Below are positions 32,533-39,448 of a stretch of DNA of 44,056 bases, piece by piece. The DNA lies in the IMG/VR virus record IMGVR_UViG_3300025011_000011, positions 1 to 44,056 of that record; one strand, given 5' to 3'. The position numbers were made by a program, and so were the translations under genes. The notes beneath the pieces were generated by a model. It searched no databases, was not told the origin of the DNA, and saw nothing but the letters and a program-made list of their open reading frames with translations. Each line of letters opens with the position of its first letter. Position 1 is the first letter of the stretch. Source of the DNA: a virus.

Positions 32533-33288
32533 ATGTGTGAAATTCTAACATTAAAATACAACAAAAAGGGTATTAAGTTTGAACTAGAAGCAATAGAAAC
32601 TGCTTTAAAGAACAATCCAGATGGTGCAGGATATGCTATTTTAAAGAAAAATAGAGATTCTTGGGAGCTAGTGGAAGAAATAAAATTTCACTTATCTCCT
32701 TCTAGAAAATCATTTGGTCGTACTGATGATTATGGATGGAAAATGTCAGAAGAGTATCAAAATTTTCTAAACTATTATCCAGAACAAGAATACGATTCAC
32801 AGTATGTTTCTCTTGAAAAATTAGATAATCGTTATCAAAAAATTGCAGATGATTTCTATGAAAAACAAGCTGAATTGAAACCTGGACAAATAATGATAAT
32901 GCACTTTCGTCTAGCTACTAGTGGATTTTCAGCTCAATCTGCTCAACCCATCTTAAATGGAAACTATCTCGTTATTCACAATGGAATCTTTAACTTAGAT
33001 TCTATTCCTGGAGAAAGTGATACACTGTCATTTACAAGATTGATAAATTCCAAATTAAAGGCATCAAATGTAAAAACTGTTTCTCAAGAACGTAAAATGT
33101 TAGAAGAGTGTCTGTCTAGTGCTGGTGGATATTGGTCTGTGTATATTTATTCTTGGAAAACAAAACAACTGCATTACTTCAAAAGCGAATTAGCTAGATT
33201 TAATGTTTCACAAGATGGTTTAATGTACTCCACAAGTGAATATCGTTTTCCTCCAACACATCGTACAGCAGAAAGTCATCTTTTATAG
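32533..33288 (+). CDS. Class II glutamine amidotransferase, partner 2
   Basis: 251 aa. Cys 2 nucleophile (MCEILTLKY), NPDGAGYA (28-35, corresponding to RGxDSxG), HFRLATSG (124-131), HNGIF (149-153) and SDTLSF (162-167). An insertion of ~60 residues separates the second and third motifs. No zinc tail. Paired with amidoligase 2; its 3' end overlaps the convergent NrdD-like gene by six bases. Confidence 0.8.
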   Translation: MCEILTLKYNKKGIKFELEAIETALKNNPDGAGYAILKKNRDSWELVEEIKFHLSPSRKSFGRTDDYGWKMSEEYQNFLNYYPEQEYDSQYVSLEKLDNRYQKIADDFYEKQAELKPGQIMIMHFRLATSGFSAQSAQPILNGNYLVIHNGIFNLDSIPGESDTLSFTRLINSKLKASNVKTVSQERKMLEECLSSAGGYWSVYIYSWKTKQLHYFKSELARFNVSQDGLMYSTSEYRFPPTHRTAESHLL

Positions 33289-33543
33289 ATGTACTTTAAT
33301 ATTATACTCTTTTCTATCTCTGTATTCCTCGGCTTTACCGTTATTCCATTGAGAAATTGGTCTAATATATCCAACAACTCTACTAAAAACCTCACATAAC
33401 TGAAAATTACGAAGAACTGGATCTACAAGATAACAATTTCTACATTTTATGTAAGTTTTATCTTGAACTCTATAGGGAACAAATTCTTCTCCTCGCTTAA
33501 GGTTTCTTTTGCAGTCGTGGCAAATGTATTTCATGCATTTCAT
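33283..33543 (-). CDS. Stand-alone NrdD C-terminal domain (zinc site + glycyl-radical motif)
   Basis: 86 aa. Four cysteines in two CxxC pairs (CHDC, CRNC) match the zinc site of class III anaerobic ribonucleotide reductase; CEVFSRVVGYIRPISQWNNG then matches its C-terminal end, where RVxGY carries the radical-bearing glycine, followed by KAEEYRDRKEY. It lacks the catalytic barrel, so it would act on or replace the radical domain of a host NrdD, as GrcA/YfiD does for pyruvate formate-lyase. A second in-frame ATG at codon 4 is possible. Own promoter and leader on the minus strand. Confidence 0.75.
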   Translation of the reverse strand: MKCMKYICHDCKRNLKRGEEFVPYRVQDKTYIKCRNCYLVDPVLRNFQLCEVFSRVVGYIRPISQWNNGKAEEYRDRKEYNIKVHL

Positions 33544-33557
33544 AGTTGTAATACGGC

Positions 33558-33577
33558 AAAAAACCTACAAGGGTAGG
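33558..33577 (-). terminator. Terminator/attenuator
   Basis: Minus strand stem CCTAC/GTAGG, 4-base loop, followed by six T and GCC; a textbook intrinsic terminator just before a gene start. Confidence 0.8.
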
Positions 33578-33660
33578 AAAAAGCCATTTAAAGTGTGCTG
33601 AGGTATTATCATCAGTCAATGTGCCGTTACTTTTTTAATTGTTCTCCTTTCAGAGTGTAC
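33558..33660 (-). ncRNA. Leader RNA / attenuator ahead of the NrdD-like gene
   Basis: From the promoter at 33667-33695 to a perfect terminator CCTAC-cctt-GTAGG-TTTTTT (33577-33558) is ~100 nt without a gene, although it carries an AAAGGAG sequence. The terminator lies 15 bases upstream of the NrdD-like ATG, so expression would require read-through: either an attenuator or an independent small RNA. Confidence 0.6.
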
Positions 33661-33666
33661 ATCTAT

Positions 33667-33695
33667 ATTATAGCATACAAATAACCAAAAAGCAA
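33667..33695 (-). promoter_or_regulatory. Sigma70-type promoter toward the NrdD-like gene
   Basis: Minus strand TTGCTT (33690-33695), 17-bp spacer ending TATGC, TATAAT (33667-33672). Lies 13 bp from the divergent promoter at 33709. Confidence 0.75.
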
Positions 33696-33708
33696 ATCCA
33701 TCGCCAAA

Positions 33709-33737
33709 TTGACTTTTTATTATAGGTATGCTATACT
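33709..33737 (+). promoter_or_regulatory. Sigma70-type promoter of the Nmad1-like gene
   Basis: TTGACT (33709-33714), 17-bp spacer, TATACT (33732-33737) followed by TAA. The ATG of the next gene is 26 bp downstream. Confidence 0.85.
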
Positions 33738-33763
33738 TAAATTATAACCAATAAATTAAAAAT

Positions 33764-34072
33764 ATGAATCATAAACAAAGAGATGAATCAATCAGAAAAC
33801 ACTTTGACGAAATAATGCAAATTTGCTCTTCTAAGGGCATTGAATACGCAAATGATGACTTAGATGCTAATAAGAACTTTAAAGCTGTAGGAGAGGAATT
33901 AGGGCTAGATCCTAAGGCTATACTGTGGGTGTACAAACAAAAACATAACAGATCAATCGCCCAATTTATTAAATCTGGCAAAACACACTCAAACGAAACA
34001 ATACAGTCTAGAATCTATGATGAGATACTTTATGACTTCATACTACTAACTTTAATTGAAGATGAACAATAG
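33764..34072 (+). CDS. Helical protein, possibly Nmad1/DUF1599- or MazG-like
   Basis: 102 aa, all-helical. The pattern KGIEYAND..DANKNFKAVGEELGLDPKAIL...K...SIAQFIKSGKTHSNETIQSRIYDEILY resembles Nmad1 (DUF1599), a phage protein family associated with nucleotide modification, and more remotely MazG-type pyrophosphohydrolases. The assignment is by pattern only. Next to the two amidoligase modules, it raises the possibility of nucleotide or base modification. Confidence 0.5.
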   Translation: MNHKQRDESIRKHFDEIMQICSSKGIEYANDDLDANKNFKAVGEELGLDPKAILWVYKQKHNRSIAQFIKSGKTHSNETIQSRIYDEILYDFILLTLIEDEQ

Positions 34073-34074
34073 AT

Positions 34075-34103
34075 TTGCTTTCTGGTTATTATTGTGATAT
34101 ACT
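34075..34103 (+). promoter_or_regulatory. Sigma70-type promoter of the HNH/small-gene operon
   Basis: TTGCTT (34075-34080), 17-bp spacer ending TGTGA, TATACT (34098-34103) followed by TAA. Confidence 0.8.
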
Positions 34104-34109
34104 TAAAAT

Positions 34110-34316
34110 ATGGTAGTGACTAACTGAGAATACAGAGTTTTTCTGTGTTCCAATGTTCGCCCCTAACAGCTTAACTATACCGAACAATAAACTAAACACC
34201 ACACTGGAGTTGTACCCAGTACAAGACAGTACAACGGAGATGGATGGCAGGTTCGGGTTGAAAGAATGGAAGGGGTAAAGAGTGAACTAGCTAACTAGTA
34301 TACTACTTAAAATAAT
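34110..34316 (+). ncRNA. Long structured leader of the HNH gene
   Basis: About 200 nt without a gene between promoter and the ATG at 34317. Includes a 9-bp hairpin GAATACAGA/TCTGTGTTC (about 34128-34150), TGTTCG/CGAACA around 34153-34185, and GTTGTAC/GTACAAC with an extra GTACAA between. GC and structure exceed the AT-rich surroundings. It may be a regulatory leader or an independent RNA; I recognise no riboswitch class. Confidence 0.5.
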
Positions 34317-34724
34317 ATGGCTACATTAAGCATTAATTTATGGAAAACAAATGAAACAATTCTGGAAGAATACACTGTTTACAAAAACAATCAGATTAAG
34401 CCCAGAAACACACCTTTGGTTAATAAAAAAAAGAAAAAAGGGAGAAAGCATAGCAAGAACATTAGAAGAAATATTGCAAGAATATCGGAAAAAAATAAAT
34501 ACGTAAAATATTTAGAAAGTAAACATTGGGAGGATAAAAGAAAAGAATTTTATACATTTTTAAAAAAATCTGGATTACCAATGAAATGTGATCTATGTGG
34601 AAGCAGGAAAAGATTAAATATTCATCATATGACTTATGATAATATTGGATGTGAAGATATGCATGACTTACAATTATTATGTCAGATGTGTCACATGGAA
34701 GAGCATAATATAATTGTTCCCTAA
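34317..34724 (+). CDS. HNH endonuclease
   Basis: 135 aa. Basic N-terminal half (NKKKKKGRKHSKNIRRN) and a C-terminal HNH core: CDLCGSRKRLNIHHMTYDNIG...DLQLLCQMCHMEEHN, with two CxxC pairs for zinc and the HH..N..H catalytic residues. Could be a homing endonuclease or a packaging/recombination nuclease; no intron was detected next to it. Confidence 0.8.
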   Translation: MATLSINLWKTNETILEEYTVYKNNQIKPRNTPLVNKKKKKGRKHSKNIRRNIARISEKNKYVKYLESKHWEDKRKEFYTFLKKSGLPMKCDLCGSRKRLNIHHMTYDNIGCEDMHDLQLLCQMCHMEEHNIIVP

Positions 34725-34763
34725 ACAAAGGTGGGATAGCATTAAATAATTAAGAATAAAACT

Positions 34764-35021
34764 ATGATTTCAAAAATAGAAAGCGAGTTTGACGAGTTTT
34801 GGGGGAAGGAAAAGACAACAACATGTGGCGAAAGAGAAAAAATAAACATCAAACAATTCTACCGAGGAAAGATAATTGAGATGCTGGAGGAGCTGAAAAT
34901 GGAAGACCCTGGACATCACGAATTTCATTTCTGCAAATTATGCAAATATACCACTTGCACTTGCGAACATCACCAAGCAGTCCAAGAAATTAACGATAAA
35001 ATAAACAAATTAAACAAGTAA
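34764..35021 (+). CDS. Small Cys/His-rich protein
   Basis: 85 aa. HHEFHFCKLCKYTTCTCEHH (about 51-70) is a dense zinc-type cluster between helical ends. No family recognised. One of a run of mini-genes typical of phage early regions. Confidence 0.6.
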   Translation: MISKIESEFDEFWGKEKTTTCGEREKINIKQFYRGKIIEMLEELKMEDPGHHEFHFCKLCKYTTCTCEHHQAVQEINDKINKLNK

Positions 35022-35028
35022 CAATTAT

Positions 35029-35187
35029 ATGGAAATAATGGATTTAGAGTATATAACTGTTTGCCAAGAGTGCGGTTGTGTTTTCGATTTTACTCTAGCT
35101 ATTAAATTTGAAGTCAAGAGAAACGGAAATCAAATAACAGTATGTCCAGCATGTAAGCACGAATATGAACTTCCAAAAACTAAATAA
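35029..35187 (+). CDS. Zinc-ribbon mini-protein
   Basis: 52 aa. TVCQECGCVF and TVCPACKHEYE give two CxxC pairs ~24 residues apart, the layout of a zinc ribbon. Follows the previous gene by seven bases. Could contact RNA polymerase or nucleic acid; unproven. Confidence 0.65.
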   Translation: MEIMDLEYITVCQECGCVFDFTLAIKFEVKRNGNQITVCPACKHEYELPKTK

Positions 35188-35210
35188 TCAACTCCCCATA
35201 TCTTATGGGA

Positions 35211-35230
35211 TAAGTGGAAATAAATATATG
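35211..35230 (+). repeat. Intercistronic repeat TAAGTGGAAATAAAT, copy 1
   Basis: TAAGTGGAAATAAATATATG directly upstream of and including the start codon of the gene at 35228. Copies at 35386 and 35567. Confidence 0.7.
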
Positions 35231-35392
35231 ACTAAAAGAGAAAGAATTGAATACTATGAAGACAGGATAGATGAACTTTCACATATGGTTGATAGGCAAG
35301 AATTTCAGTTGATACACCAAAAAGAGGAAATATTCCACAATAAAAACATGGTCAAGCTTCTTAAAAAACAACTTAGCCAAATAAACCCTTAA
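35228..35392 (+). CDS. Small coiled-coil protein
   Basis: 54 aa from ATG 35228, chosen because it follows the same leader repeat as the next two genes (an ATG at 35165 in frame gives 75 aa but overlaps the zinc-ribbon gene). TKRERIEYYEDRIDELSHMVDRQEFQLIHQ is a heptad-type coiled coil. Function unknown. Confidence 0.6.
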   Translation: MTKRERIEYYEDRIDELSHMVDRQEFQLIHQKEEIFHNKNMVKLLKKQLSQINP

Positions 35393-35410
35393 TTCTAAGT
35401 GGAAATAAAT
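35386..35410 (+). repeat. Intercistronic repeat, copy 2
   Basis: CCCTTAATTCTAAGTGGAAATAAA here is also found at 35567-35590, each overlapping the end of one mini-gene and leading into the next. Confidence 0.75.
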
Positions 35411-35412
35411 AT

Positions 35413-35565
35413 ATGAATGAAAAAAGAAATTGCTTGGAATGTGATAAAGAAATGACATCAGAACAGATAGTTGGATATAAATATGCCTGCTCCGAAGAAT
35501 GTAAAGACGAATGGGATTATACCTGTGAAGATATTGCAAGAATTGAAAAAAAATTATGCAAATAA
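35413..35565 (+). CDS. Cys-rich mini-protein
   Basis: 50 aa. NCLECDKEM...YACSEECKDEW: two Cys pairs as in MYM/TRASH-type zinc mini-domains, followed by CEDIARIEKKLCK. Preceded by the leader repeat. Function unknown. Confidence 0.65.
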   Translation: MNEKRNCLECDKEMTSEQIVGYKYACSEECKDEWDYTCEDIARIEKKLCK

Positions 35566-35566
35566 C

Positions 35567-35590
35567 CCCTTAATTCTAAGTGGAAATAAA
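35567..35590 (+). repeat. Intercistronic repeat, copy 3
   Basis: Identical 24 bases to copy 2; leads to ATG 35593. Confidence 0.75.
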
Positions 35591-35592
35591 AT

Positions 35593-35685
35593 ATGAAATG
35601 GCATCAAATAATAATTTATGGTTTCGGATTAGCTTACATAGGGCGATTGATAGCATTCTTCATCAAAGGTTTTATGGGCTGGTAA
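35593..35685 (+). CDS. 30-aa membrane peptide
   Basis: MKWHQIIIYGFGLAYIGRLIAFFIKGFMGW: nearly all hydrophobic/aromatic with a central Arg and Lys. The preserved leader repeat supports translation. Possible membrane-active factor. Confidence 0.5.
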   Translation: MKWHQIIIYGFGLAYIGRLIAFFIKGFMGW

Positions 35686-35705
35686 TTAACTAACATATAA
35701 TAGAT

Positions 35706-35876
35706 ATGACGCAAGAACAAATAGAAAAGCTACTAGATTATGATGGCTGGATTGCATATCAAAAGGGGTCAAGAAAGTTCAAGGAAGCTGTGGAACTAGG
35801 ATTGAAACTGCAAATGATTCAGGTCAATCACTTATTAAAGAAACTGGATAGTCGCTTAAATAACATAAAGATATAA
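35706..35876 (+). CDS. Small helical protein
   Basis: 56 aa, amphipathic helices (QEQIEKLLDYDGW; FKEAVELGLKLQMIQVNHLLKKLD). No family recognised. Ends two bases before the next ATG. Confidence 0.5.
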   Translation: MTQEQIEKLLDYDGWIAYQKGSRKFKEAVELGLKLQMIQVNHLLKKLDSRLNNIKI

Positions 35877-35878
35877 AT

Positions 35879-36427
35879 ATGGAAAACACCTGCAAACACC
35901 TCTGGGATAGTGAAGAATTTAATCCAAAGTGTCATCAATGTGGACTTTTGATGAGAGATGACACCCCAAAACCTCTCAATGATACCAAAGACGAGTGGGC
36001 TGAACCAAAATACATACAACAATTTGATTTGTTATCACTAAAACTAGGTCTTGATGGATACCAAATGGATGAACTAAGACATCTTTTTCGCCAAACAATC
36101 CAAAAGGAAAGAGAGGCGTGGGAGAAGGAACAACCACAATCAGACGAAGGAATTGAGAAGATATTTAAGGAAATAGGTAATTCAGACACTAGAAGTGCAA
36201 AAATTTTACTAGGGAGATTCGGACAAGAACAATACAAAGCAGGAGGCAATGAAGCATATCAAAGCGGATGGAATGATGGAAAGCTTTATGGAGAAATAAT
36301 CGCAAAAAAAGCCAAAGCCGACCTCATCAAATCAATTACTGAATGGATTGAAAAAAAATGGGAAAATCAGGCTGGTCCTATGATAAACAAAGAATCACTT
36401 TTATTATTTTTAAAGGGACTGAAATAA
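35879..36427 (+). CDS. Hypothetical protein with N-terminal zinc knuckle
   Basis: 182 aa. HLWDSEEFNPKCHQCGLLM suggests one small zinc site; the rest is acidic and helical (YQMDELRHLFRQTIQKEREAWEKEQ). The C-terminus ADLIKSITEWIEKKWENQ...LLLFLKGL resembles the short ends of many phage early proteins. Function unknown; precedes the RNA ligase gene by 10 bases. Confidence 0.5.
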   Translation: MENTCKHLWDSEEFNPKCHQCGLLMRDDTPKPLNDTKDEWAEPKYIQQFDLLSLKLGLDGYQMDELRHLFRQTIQKEREAWEKEQPQSDEGIEKIFKEIGNSDTRSAKILLGRFGQEQYKAGGNEAYQSGWNDGKLYGEIIAKKAKADLIKSITEWIEKKWENQAGPMINKESLLLFLKGLK

Positions 36428-36437
36428 ATATAAAACT

Positions 36438-37334
36438 ATGAAATTTATAAAATATGAAAAAATTCACAGACTAGGAAAAGAGGAAACAAATGGTATTTTG
36501 ATAGGAAATTGCTTTATACAAGAAAAAATAGATGGTGCTAATACTCAAATATGGATGGAAGATGGAGAAATTAGATGTGGATCTAGAAACAACATTTTAG
36601 AATCTGGTTTTAATGGATTTGTTGATTATGTCAACGAACACGAAGGAATAAAAAGACTATTAACTGAAAATCCAGAATGGAGACTGTACGGAGAATGGTT
36701 AGTAAGACATACTGTTCAATACAACGAAACTGCCTACAAACAATTCTATCTCTTTGACATACTAGTAGGAGATAAGTTTCTAACAACTGATGAAGTTTAC
36801 GCTCATGCAATTGAGTACGATATCAAAACTCCAAAGCTCTTTGGATATATTGAAAATCCAACAATAGAACAACTACAAGAGTTTGTAGGTAAATCAGATT
36901 TAGGAGAATATGGAGAAGGAATAGTGATTAAAAACTTTGACTTTGTAAACCAATTTTATAGATGTGATTATGCTAAACTTGTTACTGAAAAATTCAAGGA
37001 AACAAACTCCTTAGTTTTTGGAGGAAATAATAAACATTCAGAATCATATTGGGAAATGTATATTGTTAACCAATTCATAACGTTAGAAAGAATTAAGAAG
37101 ATAATGCATAAAATACAGCCGCTAATAGAGAAGAAATTAGACTTTGAGCATACTCCTCGTATAGCTGGAACTGTTCTAAATGACATGATAACAGAGGAAG
37201 CATGGACTATTTTTAATAAAGTACCATCAGTTAACAATAAACTGTTAAAAAACTTAGCAAGTAGAAAAATTATCCAAATATATCATGATATACTAAATAA
37301 TAACATCAGCGTTGCTGACCAAAAAAATGAGTAG
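36438..37334 (+). CDS. RNA ligase (Rnl2/REL-type nucleotidyltransferase)
   Basis: 298 aa. Full set of covalent nucleotidyltransferase motifs: EKIDGAN with nucleophile Lys 30, LYGEWLV (83-89), FYLFDIL (103-109), EGIVIK (160-165) and YAKLVTEKFKE (179-188). The C-terminal ~100 residues are a helical domain. It seals 3'-OH/5'-phosphate RNA ends via ligase-AMP and RNA-AMP. With the kinase (38563) and phosphoesterase (38972) nearby, it fits repair of host-cleaved tRNA. Confidence 0.85.
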   Translation: MKFIKYEKIHRLGKEETNGILIGNCFIQEKIDGANTQIWMEDGEIRCGSRNNILESGFNGFVDYVNEHEGIKRLLTENPEWRLYGEWLVRHTVQYNETAYKQFYLFDILVGDKFLTTDEVYAHAIEYDIKTPKLFGYIENPTIEQLQEFVGKSDLGEYGEGIVIKNFDFVNQFYRCDYAKLVTEKFKETNSLVFGGNNKHSESYWEMYIVNQFITLERIKKIMHKIQPLIEKKLDFEHTPRIAGTVLNDMITEEAWTIFNKVPSVNNKLLKNLASRKIIQIYHDILNNNISVADQKNE

Positions 37335-37902
37335 CACAAATAGAAGCAATGCCAGAGAGGATCATGTAGCCGATTATTATGTAACACCAATAAATTGTAT
37401 TAGAGATTTTTTCACAGCATGGAAAGAGGATGTGGAAGATGAGTTGGGGGGGGTGTGGCTTGATCCATGTGCTGGAGGAGATAAGAATCACCATATGTCA
37501 TATCCAGAATTTATATCTAATGAATTAGGGATTAAAACAAAAACTATTGATATTAGAGAAGATTCATTAGCTGAAATAAAAGCAGATTTTCTAGAGATGA
37601 AATTTCAAAACAAATACGATGTGGTTATAACTAATCCTCCATTTAATAAGGCAGTTGAAATTATAGAAAAGGCACTAGATGTATGTAAAGATGGCGGATA
37701 TGTTGTTATGCTACTTAGACTTAATTTCTTTGGAGGAAAGTTAAGGCAAGAATTTTGGGATAAACAGATGCCAACCAACGCCTACATACACAGGAGAAGA
37801 ATGAGCTTTCTGGATAATGGTGGAACAGATTCAATAGAATATATGCATGCAGTTTGGAAAAAGGGTGAATATCCTAAATTTACAAAGATTAGAATAATAT
37901 AA
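37327..37902 (+). CDS. Adenine-type N6 methyltransferase
   Basis: 191 aa from ATG 37327 (MSSTNRSNAREDHVADYYVTP), preferred over the ATG at 37312 because it is closer to the ligase stop. WLDPCAGGDKN is motif I (SAM), IDIREDS follows the second acidic strand, and TNPPF is catalytic motif IV of N6-adenine methyltransferases. No target-recognition domain is evident. May protect phage DNA or modify RNA; overlaps the ligase gene. Confidence 0.75.
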   Translation: MSSTNRSNAREDHVADYYVTPINCIRDFFTAWKEDVEDELGGVWLDPCAGGDKNHHMSYPEFISNELGIKTKTIDIREDSLAEIKADFLEMKFQNKYDVVITNPPFNKAVEIIEKALDVCKDGGYVVMLLRLNFFGGKLRQEFWDKQMPTNAYIHRRRMSFLDNGGTDSIEYMHAVWKKGEYPKFTKIRII

Positions 37903-37922
37903 TAATATAAACGTACACGATT

Positions 37923-38063
37923 ATGAAAAAAGGACACTGTGATAAATGTTTTGTTAATTTAGATAAAGAAGAACATAAAGAGTGGTGTCCATATCATAAA
38001 AAGGATACCACTGTAGATTCTATTAGGGAAATGTTTGGAATGGATAATGAACCACAATTATGA
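37923..38063 (+). CDS. Zinc-finger mini-protein
   Basis: 46 aa. GHCDKCFVNL...EEHKEWCPYHKK gives CxxC plus C..H ligands, like a small treble clef. Ends in an ATGA overlap with the HNH gene. Function unknown. Confidence 0.6.
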   Translation: MKKGHCDKCFVNLDKEEHKEWCPYHKKDTTVDSIREMFGMDNEPQL

Positions 38064-38566
38064 AAAAAATTTATAAAAGAAATTGTCCATCATGTGGAAA
38101 AGAATTATTTTACGCTGATAATTCTAGTCTATGTCACTCTGAAAAGTTTAATCGTAAGTGTCATGTTAGTTGTGGAAAAGTTAGATATATTATAGATAAA
38201 AATGGTTGCTGGAATTTTCAAGGATCAATTAGCCGTACAGGATATGGGATGGCTAAAAAGAAGGGTATTAAGGCTACAACTGCACATAGAATTGCATATA
38301 TTGAGAAATATGGGGAGTTAGATGATAATATTCAATTGGATCATCTTTGTAGAAATAGGAAATGCTGTAATCCTGATCATCTTGAGCCAGTTACTAGAGA
38401 AGTAAATGTTCAGAGAGGGAATAGCACTAAACTAAAAACAGAAGAAGTTCTAGAAATAAGAAAAATAGGATCATCAATTAATCAGAGAAAAGTAGCAAAG
38501 ATATACAATGTTAGTCAAACATTAATTTGGAGGATATTACATAAATTAGTATGGAAAAACATATGA
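38060..38566 (+). CDS. HNH endonuclease with C-terminal HTH (homing type)
   Basis: 168 aa. N-terminal zinc ribbon (NCPSCGKEL), then the HNH_3-type core GYGMAKK...AHRIAYIEKYGEL...IQLDHLCRNRKCCNPDHLEPVT, and a C-terminal DNA-reading HTH (NQRKVAKIYNVSQTLIWRIL). This architecture is typical of free-standing phage homing endonucleases. It is wedged between methyltransferase/zinc mini-gene and the kinase, with ATGA overlaps on both sides. Confidence 0.85.
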   Translation: MKKIYKRNCPSCGKELFYADNSSLCHSEKFNRKCHVSCGKVRYIIDKNGCWNFQGSISRTGYGMAKKKGIKATTAHRIAYIEKYGELDDNIQLDHLCRNRKCCNPDHLEPVTREVNVQRGNSTKLKTEEVLEIRKIGSSINQRKVAKIYNVSQTLIWRILHKLVWKNI

Positions 38567-38994
38567 GAAAAATAGTTATGTTAACTGGATTACCAGCGGC
38601 AGGTAAAACTACTTTCGCAAAAAAACTTGTCTTAAAGGGATATAAAAATATATGTAAAGATGATTTAAGGAATATGCTTGATTTTGGTTATTATTCTAAT
38701 GATAATGAAAGAATTTTACTAGAGTGTAGAAATCAATTGATAGAATATTTGATGGATGAGAGAAAAAATATTGTATTGTCTGATTGTAATTTTAACCCAT
38801 ACCACGAAAAAACAATTAGAAAAATTATAGAACAACATAATTATTTTGAAGGATTTGGTAAAAATAGATATAAACTTGAAGTAAAACTTATTAATACACC
38901 ATTGAAAGAGTGCATACTAAGAGATAGTCTAAGACTTAATCCTGTTGGTAAAGAAGTAATAACAAAAATGTATGAGCAATATTTATCTAATTAG
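38563..38994 (+). CDS. Polynucleotide 5'-kinase-like P-loop kinase
   Basis: 143 aa from the ATG at 38563 that overlaps the HNH stop (ATGA). P-loop GLPAAGKTT (9-17), NICKDDLRNML (base-binding Asp/Arg, as in T4 Pnkp NINRDDYR), and VLSDCNFNP (as T4 IISDTNLNP), then a lid-like IKE segment. It should phosphorylate 5'-OH ends. It has no phosphatase domain of its own; the following phosphoesterase overlaps it by 23 bases. Confidence 0.75.
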   Translation: MRKIVMLTGLPAAGKTTFAKKLVLKGYKNICKDDLRNMLDFGYYSNDNERILLECRNQLIEYLMDERKNIVLSDCNFNPYHEKTIRKIIEQHNYFEGFGKNRYKLEVKLINTPLKECILRDSLRLNPVGKEVITKMYEQYLSN

Positions 38995-39448
38995 TGATAC
39001 CCACTTTTTCCATTCTAGGATGAAAGAATACGAAAATGATGAAGAAAGAGAAGATAAACTTCTAAAAAATTGGAAGGAAATTATCAAAAATGATGATATG
39101 GTTATACATTTAGGAGATTTTTGTTTTGGAGGAAGCACAAAAATGAAGGAATTAGTTTCTACTCTTCCAGGCAGAAAGATACTAGTTTTGGGTAATCATG
39201 ATAATAAACCTCCATTGTGGTATATGGAAAGAGGATTTGATTTTGCTTGTTACGAGTTTACTTGGAGAAATTTTATTTTTACACACAAACCAATAGAAAA
39301 TACTAACGGAAAAATAAACGTACACGGACATCTACATCAATTAAATAGTCACCATATTGAAGAATATCCTTGGTACAATAGTGAAAACTATTTTTTAGTA
39401 TCAATGAAAGATAACAACTATAAACCTATTAACGTAAGCACATTATGA
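38972..39448 (+). CDS. Calcineurin-like metallophosphoesterase, possible RNA 3'-end phosphatase
   Basis: 158 aa. Motifs ISDTHFFHS (7-15), HLGDFCFGG, GNHDN, FTHKP and HGHLHQ. In bacterial Pnkp the same fold, fused to a kinase and a ligase, removes 2',3'-cyclic or 3'-phosphates from RNA. Here it overlaps the kinase gene and lies near the ligase gene, so it may be a split version. A role as general phosphodiesterase is the alternative. Confidence 0.75.
   Translation: MSNIYLISDTHFFHSRMKEYENDEEREDKLLKNWKEIIKNDDMVIHLGDFCFGGSTKMKELVSTLPGRKILVLGNHDNKPPLWYMERGFDFACYEFTWRNFIFTHKPIENTNGKINVHGHLHQLNSHHIEEYPWYNSENYFLVSMKDNNYKPINVSTL

Noticed and set aside
34110-34316. Group I intron linked to the HNH gene
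   Set aside because: The leader has hairpins but no split gene flanks it and no conserved intron core was recognised.
37312-37902. Hen1-type RNA methyltransferase completing a Pnkp/Hen1 system
   Set aside because: The catalytic motif is TNPPF, typical of N6-adenine methyltransferases; Hen1's metal-binding His/Glu pattern is not seen.
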